A stretch of 7,602 bases of DNA, taken from the NCBI GenBank assembly GCA_016201575.1, contig JACQCN010000049.1, forward strand, positions 1-7,602, read 5' to 3'. The notes below the pieces were generated by a model that saw only the letters and a list, made by a program, of their open reading frames with translations, had not been told where the DNA came from and made no database searches. This document shows positions 1 through 7,602 of the stretch, piece by piece. Origin of the DNA: Candidatus Rokuibacteriota bacterium (GTDB taxonomy: Bacteria; Methylomirabilota; Methylomirabilia; Rokubacteriales; CSP1-6). The translations under genes and the position numbers were made by a program. The stretch's first letter is position 1. Each line of letters opens with the position of its first letter.

Positions 1-587
1 TCCGGGAGCGGCGCTTCCGCGACCTCACGCTCTTTCCCCTCTCGGGAGAGTCCACCCTTAAGCTGGTGGACCTCTTCCCCAACACCCTGGTCGGGATGAT
101 GGCGGCCAAGTACCGGCCCCACGTCACCGCCTACGCCCTCCCCGTCCAGCACCTCGCCTCCCTCGGCGAGATCGAGCGCCTGCGGCGGCGGCTCCTGCGC
201 GACCCGGAGATCCGCCGCATCTACGAGGCCGCCCGGGACGTCGACGTCGCGCTCGCCGGCATCGGCATGATCGCCGAGCAGACGCCGGGGTTCTGCGCGC
301 TGGCCGAGTCCTACGGGGTGAGCGTCAAGCGGCTTCGCCAGCTCGGGGTCGTGGGCGAGATCAACTACCAGCCCTTCAACGCCGACGGGCGGATCGTCGA
401 GGAGCCGGAGCTCCGGGCGCTGATGCGCCGGATCCTCTCGGTGGGCGGCGACCGCCTGCAGGCGCTGGCGAAGCGGCCCGACCGGCGGGTGATCGCGATC
501 GCGGGCGGGCGCGCGAAGCTCGAGGCGATCCGGGGCGCCCTGCACGGGGGGTTCATGAACGTGCTGGTGACGGACGACGAGGTCGCG

Positions 588-608
<21 letters not shown>
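1..608 (+). CDS. SorC-family sugar-binding transcriptional regulator, C-terminal part (5' truncated)
   Basis: This is the effector-binding half of a SorC/DeoR-type regulator; these proteins bind a phosphorylated sugar and control a sugar-use operon. The frame is open from base 3 to the TAG at 606-608, so the gene enters from outside the window. The GTG at 66 lies inside the conserved domain and is probably not the start. Family-typical segments are seen in order: PLSGE near the edge, [26 protein letters not shown] (the usual GDI/GEI...FDADG region), then [18 protein letters not shown] and [11 protein letters not shown] at the end. The N-terminal helix-turn-helix would lie upstream and is not visible, so neither the operator nor the sugar can be inferred. 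The gene converges on accA, and its last 21 bp overlap the end of accA. It is probably unrelated in function to the minus-strand cluster. Family assignment is firm; the specific ligand is unknown. Confidence 0.88.
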
Positions 609-1559
<951 letters not shown>

Positions 1560-1567
1560 AGTCGAGA

Positions 1568-1573
1568 ATTATA
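1568..1573 (-). promoter_or_regulatory. Possible -10 element (TATAAT) just before accA
   Basis: On the minus strand a perfect TATAAT lies 8 bases upstream of the accA ATG, inside the last codons of dnaE. It is spelled by parts of GCT ATA ATT (Ala-Ile-Ile), two AT-rich isoleucine codons in a row in a gene that otherwise strongly prefers G/C third positions. A start about 7 bases downstream would fall near 1561, giving an almost leaderless accA transcript, which would suit the lack of a Shine-Dalgarno sequence. The matching -35 position (17-bp spacer) reads GAGACG, only 3 of 6 matches to consensus. It could be chance. Confidence 0.25.
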
Positions 1574-2728
1574 GCGCCGGCGCCGAGGAGCGTCTCGAGC
1601 TTCGCCACCAGCTCGCCGCTGCCGTCCACGGCCACGCGGCGCGCCCGGACCACGACCTCCTGCGCGGGGAGCAGCAGGTGGAGGAACACCGGCACCTCGC
1701 CGGGGTGCTCGGCGCAGCAGCGCTGCACCTCGGCCAGCCGCGCCTCGGCGTCGCTGTCGCCGATCACCCGGATCCGGCACGCCTGGGCCGCGCCCTCCGG
1801 CGGGCGGCCCGCTCCGTTGGCGGCCTGATCCAGCGGGCGGACCTCCTCGGCGAGGATCACCCGGCCCTTGTCGGTGTCGTCGACCCGGCCCACCACCAGC
1901 ATGGGCTCGCGCGAGCGCAGGAGCGCGGCGGCGGCCTTGAAGGGGGCCGGGAACACGGTCAGCTCGATCGTGCCCTCCATGTCCTCGAACGTCACGAACG
2001 CCATGCGCTCGCCGCTCTTGGTCGGGATCTCCTTCATCGCCGCGACCTGGCCGAGGAGCCGCACGCGGGCGCCGGGCGACTTCGCCGGGACGTCGCCCGT
2101 GGTGGTGACGCCCAGCGACTCGATCAGCGGCCGGTACCGGGCGAGCGGGTGCCCCGAGATGTAGAAGCCGAGCACCTCCTTCTCGCCGGCCAGGAGCTGG
2201 TCCGTGTCCCACTCGGGCACGATCGGCACCTCGGCCGTTGCCGCGGGCGGCGCCGCCGCCCCCAGGTCGAAGAGCGAGACCTGGCCCTCCTCCCGGTCGC
2301 GCTGCTGGCGCTGCCCCGTCTCCATCGCCACGTCGAGCGTCGCCAGCAGGTGCGCCCGGGTGGGGCCGACCGAGTCGAAGGCGCCCGCCTTGATGAGGCT
2401 CTCCAGCATCCGCCGGTTCACCAGCCGCAGGTCCACGCGCGCGCAGAAGTCGGTCAGCGAGCGGAAGGGGCCGCCGGCGGCCCGCGGCTTCAGGATCGCC
2501 TCGATCGCGGTCTCCCCCACGTTCTTGATGGCGGCCAGGCCGAAACGGATCGTGTCGCCGGCCACGCTGAACTGCACCGCCGAGACGTTCACGTCGGGGG
2601 GCTGGATCTGGATGCCCATGGCCCGGCACTCCTCGACGTACTTCACGATCTTGTCGGTGTCCCCCGTCTCCGACGTGAGGAGGGCCGCCATGAACTCGAC
2701 CGCGTAGTTGGCCTTGAAGTACGCGGTC

Positions 2729-2734
2729 TGGCAG
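2729..2734 (-). other. Deletion/frameshift junction inside dnaE
   Basis: The last codon that fits DnaE in the upstream frame is CTG at 2734-2732 (Leu710). The first codon that fits in the downstream frame is CAG at 2730-2728, the Gln of the conserved YQTAY segment. The single C at 2731 is probably the last base of the preceding Tyr codon. Homologues carry about 49 residues between these points, so about 146 bases are missing. That is 2 modulo 3 and agrees with the observed frame change. The same 7-mer, GACCGCG, flanks the join on the minus strand at 2743-2737 and 2728-2722. Confidence 0.85.
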
Positions 2735-4861
2735 CTCGCGGTCCTTCTTCCCCATCGCCCGCCGGAGCAGGTCGGCCTCGCCCATCGTGAAGCCGGCCAT
2801 CTCCGAGGCGATCTGCATGATCTGCTCCTGGTAGACCATGATCCCGTACGTCTCGCGGGTGAACTTTTCCATCGCGGGGTGCTCGTAGGCGATCCGGGCC
2901 CGGCCGTGCTTGCGGGCGATGAAGTCGGGGATCAGGTCCATGGGGCCCGGCCGGTAGAGCGAGACGATGGCGATCACGTCCTCCAGGCGCTCGGGCTTGA
3001 GGCCGCGGAGGGCGTCCCGCATCCCCGCCGACTCGAGCTGGAACACGCCGAAGGTCTTCGCCTCGGAGAGGAGCGCGTAGGTCCGGGGGTCCTCGAACGG
3101 GACGGCGTCGAGGTCGATCCGCTCCCCCCGTGACTCCTCGATCAGCGTGGCCGTGTTGGCGAGCACGGTCAGCGTGCGGAGCCCGAGGAAGTCCATCTTC
3201 AGCAGGCCGAGCTTCTCGATCGGCCCCATCGCGTAGCCGGTGATCAGCTCGGGGCGCTTGGGGTCCTTGTAGAGCGCGATGTGCTCGTCCAGCGGGTCGT
3301 CGGAGATGACGACCGCCGAGGCGTGCACCGAGGCGTGGCGGGTGCAGCCCTCGAGGGTCTTGGCGATGTCCCAGAGCTCCCGCACCTGCGGCTGCGCGCG
3401 CACGGCCTCCGCCAGCGGCGGGCTCTTGGCGAGCGCGTCATCGAGCGTGATGTTCAGCGGGAAGTTGGGGACGAGCTTGGCGATCCGGTCGACGTCGTTG
3501 TAGGGCATGCCCAGGACGCGGCCGACGTCGCGGATGGCCGCCTTCGCCCCCAGCGTCCCGAAGGTGATGATGTGGGCGACGCGGTCGCGGCCGTACTTGT
3601 CGGCCACGTAGCGGATGACCTCGTCGCGCCGGTCGTCGGCGAAGTCCACGTCCATGTCGGGCATGGACACGCGCTCCGGGTTCAGGAAGCGCTCGAAGAG
3701 CAGGCCGTAGCGGATCGGGTCGACGTTGGTGATGCCGAGGCAGTAGGCGACCAGCGAGCCCGCCGAGGAGCCGCGCCCGGGGCCCACCGCGATGCCGTTC
3801 TTCCGCGCGTAGGCGATGAAGTCCCAGACGACGAGGAAGTACCCGGCGAAGCCCATCTTCTCGATCACCGCCAGCTCGTGATGGAGGCGTCTCTCGACGG
3901 CGTCGCCGGGCGTCGGGCCGTAGCGCCGGTGGAGGCCGTCCCCGGCGAGTTGCTGGAGGTAGGTCTCCAGCGTGTGACCCTCGGGGACCGTGTAGCGCGG
4001 GAGGTGGAAGTTCCCGAACTCGAGCGTCAGGTTGCAGCGCTCGGCCACCGCCAGCGTGTTCCGGCACGCCTCCGGGATCTCCGCGAAGACCCCGTGCATC
4101 TCCTCGGCCGACTTGACGTAGAACTCCTCGGTCGAGAACTTCCAGCGCTTCGGGTCGTTCATCGCCGAGCCGGTCTGGATGCAGAGGAGCGCCTCGTGGG
4201 CCCGGGCGTGCTTGGCCTCCAGGTAGTGCGAGTCGTTGGTGCCGACGACCGGGGCGCCGAGAGCGCGGGCGATCTCGAGCGTGGCCGCCGTCACCCTCAC
4301 CTGCTCGTCGAGCCCGTGGGCCTGGACCTCCATGAAGTAGTTGTCGCGGCCGAAGACCTCCTGGTGCCAGCCGGCCGCGGCCCGGGCCCGCTCGGTCTCG
4401 CCCGCGCTGAGGAGCCGCGACACCTCGGAGTTGAGGCAACCGGAGAGCACGAGGAGGCCCTCGGCGTGGGCGGCCAGCAGCTCCCGGTCGACGCGCGGCT
4501 TGTAGTAGTAGCCCTCGAGGTACGCCCGGGAGACGAGCTTGATGAGGTTCCGGTAGCCCGTGAGGTCCCGCACGAGGACCGTGAGGTGGTTGGCGCCCTC
4601 GTAGGCGCTGTCCTGGGAGCCCCGCTCGGCGCGCTTGCCGGGGGCCACGTACAGCTCGCAGCCGAGGATCGGCTTGATCCCCGCCTTCTGGGCGGCCAGG
4701 TAGAAATCGATGGCGCCGAAGAGGTTCCCGTGGTCGGTCAGCGCGATCGCGGGGAACCGGAGCTCCTTGGCCTTGGCCACCAGCTTGTCGATCTGCGCGG
4801 CCCCGTCGAGCAGGCTGTACTCCGAGTGGACGTGCAGGTGAACGAAGTCGCTATGATGCAT

Positions 4862-4913
4862 CGTCTATTTGCCTGCCGGCACCAGCTTGACTCTTCGCAC
4901 GCTCAAGGCCCAA
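4862..4913. other. Spacer between the small gene and dnaE
   Basis: These 52 bases separate the TAG of the small gene from the dnaE ATG on the minus strand. A short GGCAGGC stretch about 10 bases before the ATG is the only weak ribosome-site candidate. I see no run of T residues and no strong hairpin, so no intrinsic terminator is evident and read-through into dnaE is likely. Confidence 0.5.
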
Positions 4914-5192
4914 CTACGGGTTCACCGGCACAGCCTTGTATCGGTCTCCTTCAATCCGAGCCACCTTCCTATCGGATCGTGGAATCTCGATTTCTGCGAG
5001 AAACTCACGAACGCGCTCTGTAACCGCATCGCGCGCCCCCACGGCCAGCCCCCATCGAAGACATTCATCGGCAAGCTGCTCTGGCGTTAGGCCCTCGGGG
5101 TGCGCGCTAAGCGTGGCGTAGAGCTTGGAATGTAGTGAAAGCTCTTGCCCCTCAAAGATTGAGGGAAATATCGAGGCATCATCCGGTGTCAT
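4914..5192 (-). CDS. Small hypothetical protein, possible winged-helix fold
   Basis: I do not recognise this 92-residue protein by family. The ATG at 5192 is chosen because GGAGG (5202-5198) sits 5 bases upstream. An in-frame GTG at 5255 would add 21 residues but lacks such a site. The sequence opens with an acidic stretch (MTPDDASIF). A probable helix follows at 19-30 (SLHSKLYATLSA), then PEGLTPEQLADECLRWG (helix about 36-47), a long amphipathic helix at about 53-70 (ARDAVTERVREFLAEIEI), and a possible strand pair with a basic turn (RSDRKVARIEGDRYKAV, 72-88). The order helix-helix-helix-wing, with LTPEQLAD as the second helix, resembles winged-helix DNA-binding domains, but this is inference from pattern only. 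There is no signal peptide or membrane segment. It lies between guaA and dnaE on the same strand, so it is probably cotranscribed. Its DNA is much less GC-rich than its neighbours, hinting at recent arrival or relaxed constraint. Confidence 0.65.
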   Translation of the reverse strand: MTPDDASIFPSIFEGQELSLHSKLYATLSAHPEGLTPEQLADECLRWGLAVGARDAVTERVREFLAEIEIPRSDRKVARIEGDRYKAVPVNP

Positions 5193-5282
5193 TCCTTCCT
5201 CCGTCCGTTGAAATAAAAGGGCAGTAGGCCTGTCTCGACTGGATCGTTGCTCCACCGCGAAGTCTTCGCCCTCAATCGACGC
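5193..5282. other. Spacer between guaA and the small gene
   Basis: These 90 bases follow the guaA TAA on the minus strand. They contain a small inverted repeat, GCGAAGACTTCGC (5-bp arms, 3-base loop), with no T tract directly after it, so it does not qualify as an intrinsic terminator. A CTTTTATTT stretch lies further down, close to the Shine-Dalgarno site. No promoter with two good hexamers was found. The frame of guaA stays open from its stop codon into the small gene. Confidence 0.5.
5198..5202 (-). promoter_or_regulatory. Shine-Dalgarno site of the small gene
   Basis: Minus-strand GGAGG followed by AAGGA and then ATG at 5192 is the best ribosome-binding sequence in the window. It fixes the start of the small gene at 5192 rather than at the upstream GTG, and is the main reason to believe the gene is translated. 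Confidence 0.7.
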
Positions 5283-6833
5283 TTACTCCCACTCGATCGT
5301 GCTCGGCGGCTTGGAGGAGACGTCGTAGACCACGCGGTTCACGCCCGGCACCTCGTTGATGATGCGGTTGCTGATCTTCCCCAGCAGGTCGTAGGGCAGG
5401 CGCGCCCAGTCGGCGGTCATCGCATCCTGGGAGGTCACGGCGCGGAGGGCGATCACCTGGGCGTAGGTGCGGAAGTCGCCCATCACGCCGACCGTGCGCA
5501 CGGGCAGCAGCACCGCGAAGGCCTGCCACAGCTCGCGCTCGAGCCCGGCCGCCCGCACCTCCTCCTGCACGATCGCGTCGGCCTCGCGCAGCAGGTCCAG
5601 GCGCTCCTCGGTCACTTCCCCCAGCACGCGGATGGCGAGACCCGGCCCCGGGAAGGGCTGGCGCCATACGATGTCGGGGGGGAGCCCGAGCAGCTCGCCG
5701 AGCTGGCGCACCTCGTCCTTGAACAGTTCGCGCAGGGGCTCCACGAGCGTGAACTGCATCCGCGTGGGCAGGCCGCCCACGTTGTGATGGGTCTTGATCG
5801 TGGCCGACGGCCCGCGGAAGGAGATCGACTCGATGACGTCGGGGTAGAGCGTGCCCTGGGCGAGCCAGGGGATCGCGCCGAGCCGCCGCGCCTCCTCCTC
5901 GAACACCGTGATGAACTCCGCGCCGATGCGCTTGCGCTTGAGCTCGGGGTCACCGACGCCCCGGAGGGCCTCCAGGAAGCGCCGGGAGGCGTCCACGTGG
6001 ACGAGGTTGATCTTGAAGGCGTCGCGGAAGGTGTGGACCACGGCCCCCGCCTCGCCCTTGCGCAGCACGCCGTTGTCGACGAACACGCACGTGAGCTGGT
6101 CGCCGATCGCCCTGTGCACGAGCACGGCCACCACGGAGGAGTCGACGCCGCCCGAGAGCGCGCACAGCACCCGGTCGCGGCCGACCTTCGCGCGGATCGC
6201 CTCCACGGCGGAGTCGATGAAGGAGGCCATCGACCAGTCGCGCTTGACCCCGCAGATCTCGAGGAAGTTCTGGAGAACGACCTTGCCCTGGGATGTGTGG
6301 GCGACCTCGGGGTGGAACTGCACGGCGAAGAGGCGGCGCGCCTCGTCCGCCATGGCGGCGACGGGGCAGTTGTCGGTCGAGCCGAGGGCCGTGAAGCCGG
6401 CCGGCGGTCGCACCACGGTGTCGCCGTGGCTCATCCAGACGGTCAGGCCGTCCCGCGTGTCGGGCGTGACGCCCGTGAAGATCCCGTCCGCTTGCCGGAG
6501 CCTCAGCGCGGCCCGGCCGTACTCCCGCCGCTCGGCCGGCACCACCTCGCCGCCGAGCAGGTAACCCATCGCCTGCATCCCGTAGCAGATGCCCAGCACG
6601 GGAACGCCGGCGTCGAAGAGCGTCCGCGGCGGGAGCGGGGCGTTCTCCTCGTAGACGCTCGAGGGCCCGCCGGAGAGGATGATCCCCTTGAAGCCGGCCT
6701 GCAGGATGTCGCCGATCGGGTGCGTGCACGGGAAGATCTCGGAGTAGACCGACATCTCCCGGATGCGGCGGGCGATGAGCTGGGTGTACTGCGACCCGAA
6801 GTCGAGAACCGCGATCTTGTCGGCGGTCACCAC
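5283..6833 (-). CDS. guaA: GMP synthase (glutamine-hydrolysing)
   Basis: GuaA converts XMP to GMP using ATP and glutamine, the last step of de novo guanine nucleotide synthesis. The 516-residue product is full length. The N-terminal class I glutamine amidotransferase domain begins at [15 protein letters not shown] and has the nucleophile in GICYGMQ (Cys83) and the His174/Glu176 pair in VQFHPEV. The ATP-pyrophosphatase domain follows with the P-loop SGGVDSS (227-233). The C-terminal dimerisation/XMP-binding domain includes [20 protein letters not shown] and the conserved end PPSTIEWE. Two GTG codons in tandem (6833 and 6830) can start it; no ATG fits. The preceding 16 bases (AAGCGGCCTCCCCCCG) show no Shine-Dalgarno sequence, and the gap to the guaB3 stop is only 16 bp, so translation is probably coupled to guaB3. 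No key residue is missing. Confidence 0.97.
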   Translation of the reverse strand: MVTADKIAVLDFGSQYTQLIARRIREMSVYSEIFPCTHPIGDILQAGFKGIILSGGPSSVYEENAPLPPRTLFDAGVPVLGICYGMQAMGYLLGGEVVPAERREYGRAALRLRQADGIFTGVTPDTRDGLTVWMSHGDTVVRPPAGFTALGSTDNCPVAAMADEARRLFAVQFHPEVAHTSQGKVVLQNFLEICGVKRDWSMASFIDSAVEAIRAKVGRDRVLCALSGGVDSSVVAVLVHRAIGDQLTCVFVDNGVLRKGEAGAVVHTFRDAFKINLVHVDASRRFLEALRGVGDPELKRKRIGAEFITVFEEEARRLGAIPWLAQGTLYPDVIESISFRGPSATIKTHHNVGGLPTRMQFTLVEPLRELFKDEVRQLGELLGLPPDIVWRQPFPGPGLAIRVLGEVTEERLDLLREADAIVQEEVRAAGLERELWQAFAVLLPVRTVGVMGDFRTYAQVIALRAVTSQDAMTADWARLPYDLLGKISNRIINEVPGVNRVVYDVSSKPPSTIEWE

Positions 6834-6849
6834 CGGGGGGAGGCCGCTT

Positions 6850-7602
6850 TCAGCGCGGACGGCCGAGCTTCTGCGCCTGCTGGAAGACCTTGCCTTCCGT
6901 CTTGATCGCGGGGGCGATGATCAGCTCGGTGAGCTGCAGCTCCCGGATGTTCCGGGCGCCGACCGAGCCCATGCAGGTCCGGATCGCGCCGACCAGGTTC
7001 AGCGTGCCGTCCTCGGTGAAGGCGGGGCCGAACAGGATCTGCTCGAGCGGGCCCGCCACGCCCACCCGGATGCGGGTGCCGCGGGGCAGGTTCTGGTGCG
7101 GCGTGGCCATGCCCCAGTGGTAGCCGCGGCCGGGGGCCTCGGTCGCCCGGGCGAAGGCGGAGCCGATCATCACCGCGTCGGCGCCCGACGCGAGCGCCTT
7201 GCACACGTCCCCGCCCGTCGTCATACCGCCGTCGGTGATGATGGGCACGTAGCGTCCGGTCTTCTTGTAGTAGAAATCGCGCGCCGCCGCGGAGTCCGCG
7301 GTGGCCGTGACCTGCGGCACGCCCAGGCCGAGCACCTCGCGGCTGGTGCAGGCCGCGCCCGGGCCCACGCCGACCAGGAGCGCGTCCACGCCGCACTCCA
7401 TCAGCTCCAGGCAGGCCTCGTAGGTGACGACGTTGCCGACGATCAGCGGGATGGCCAGCTGCGTCTTCAGCTTCTTCAGGTCGACCTGGACGTACTCGGT
7501 GGCGAGGTGGCGCGCGGTGGTGACGGTGGACTGGACGATGAAGAGGTCGGCGCCGGCTTCCTGGGCGATCTGGGCGAAGCGCTCGGCGCGCTGGGGGATC
7601 GA
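6850..7602 (-). CDS. GuaB3-type IMP dehydrogenase, 5' end outside the window
   Basis: IMP dehydrogenases oxidise IMP to XMP with NAD+, feeding XMP to GuaA encoded next door. The visible part is the C-terminal 250 residues; the frame is open to base 7602. The catalytic loop is [12 protein letters not shown] with its cysteine, preceded by [15 protein letters not shown] and followed by [13 protein letters not shown], the phosphate-site [25 protein letters not shown], and [21 protein letters not shown]. The end, [21 protein letters not shown] and [15 protein letters not shown], matches the GuaB3 branch known from cyanobacteria and actinobacteria rather than classical GuaB, whose loop usually reads GPGSICTTR. 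GuaB3 proteins lack the CBS (Bateman) pair inserted in classical GuaB; that region falls outside the window, so its absence cannot be checked here. Pairing with guaA supports a real role in GMP synthesis. GMP reductase is a less likely alternative. Confidence 0.88.
   Translation of the reverse strand, partial: SIPQRAERFAQIAQEAGADLFIVQSTVTTARHLATEYVQVDLKKLKTQLAIPLIVGNVVTYEACLELMECGVDALLVGVGPGAACTSREVLGLGVPQVTATADSAAARDFYYKKTGRYVPIITDGGMTTGGDVCKALASGADAVMIGSAFARATEAPGRGYHWGMATPHQNLPRGTRIRVGVAGPLEQILFGPAFTEDGTLNLVGAIRTCMGSVGARNIRELQLTELIIAPAIKTEGKVFQQAQKLGRPR

Noticed and set aside
2722..2743. Programmed ribosomal frameshift as the explanation of the dnaE frame change.
   Set aside because: There is no slippery heptamer at the join, and a frameshift would not restore the roughly 49 missing conserved residues.
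2722..2743. Recombination between the two GACCGCG copies as the direct cause of the deletion.
   Set aside because: Both copies remain, 15 bp apart, whereas deletion between direct repeats leaves only one. The repeat could still have misled an assembler.
4870..4910. Hairpin in the spacer before dnaE (CTTGA ... TCAAG).
   Set aside because: Five-base arms with a loop of about 11 bases are expected by chance; no T tract follows.
3281..5023. Plus-strand open frame of 580 codons opposite the N-terminal half of dnaE.
   Set aside because: Shadow of dnaE with low-complexity composition; the opposite strand has clear PHP and polymerase motifs.
5193..5282. Intrinsic terminator after guaA.
   Set aside because: The GCGAAGACTTCGC inverted repeat has arms of only 5 bp and no T run directly following.
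5193..5282. Promoter for the small gene (GAGACA as -35).
   Set aside because: Only 4 of 6 matches at -35, and the best -10 at an acceptable spacing matches 3 of 6; not enough to report as a feature.
5247..6905. Plus-strand open frame of 552 codons opposite guaA.
   Set aside because: It mirrors guaA almost exactly and is rich in His, Gly, Arg, Val, Asp and Glu, as expected for the complement of a GC-rich gene. No domain is recognisable.

Overview
The window is a high-GC bacterial housekeeping region. Five genes lie on the minus strand and read, in transcription order: a GuaB3-type IMP dehydrogenase (5' end cut by the window edge), guaA (GMP synthetase), a small unrecognised gene of 92 codons, dnaE (replicative DNA polymerase III alpha subunit, disrupted here) and accA (acetyl-CoA carboxylase carboxyltransferase alpha). 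Converging on accA from the left edge is the 3' part of a plus-strand SorC-family sugar-binding regulator, whose last codons overlap the last codons of accA. The very high GC of the large genes, frequent GTG starts and long stop-free antisense frames fit a GC-rich soil or subsurface lineage. A Rokubacteria/Methylomirabilota-like or deltaproteobacterial genome is a guess from style and gene content, not proven by anything here.

Layout: 1-608 SorC-family regulator (+, 5' truncated); 588-1559 accA (-); 1543-4861 dnaE (-), overlapping accA by 17 bp; 4862-4913 short spacer; 4914-5192 small gene with a possible winged-helix fold (-), preceded by the clearest Shine-Dalgarno sequence in the window; 5193-5282 spacer; 5283-6833 guaA (-, GTG start); 16 bp gap; 6850-7602 GuaB3-type dehydrogenase (-). 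The guaB3-guaA pair makes GMP from IMP via XMP, dnaE copies the chromosome and accA commits acetyl-CoA to fatty acid synthesis. This is a growth-linked cluster; dnaE-accA adjacency is widespread in bacteria.

The main anomaly is in dnaE. The frame that starts at 4861 encodes normal DnaE through residue 710 (to base 2732). It then jumps to a different frame (2730 to 1543) that encodes the rest. About 49 conserved residues are missing at the join, so this is an out-of-frame deletion of about 146 bp, not a simple 1-base indel. Because GC-rich DNA has few stops, the wrong frame stays open to 1331, giving a false 1176-residue ORF of nearly normal DnaE length. As dnaE is essential, an assembly error is the simplest explanation.

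The guaA-dnaE gap (about 4862-5282) is clearly poorer in GC (about 50-58% by hand count in two 120-bp blocks) and holds the one gene I cannot name. I see no CRISPR array, insertion sequence, tRNA, rRNA, riboswitch or convincing terminator, and nothing that looks like a new multi-gene system.
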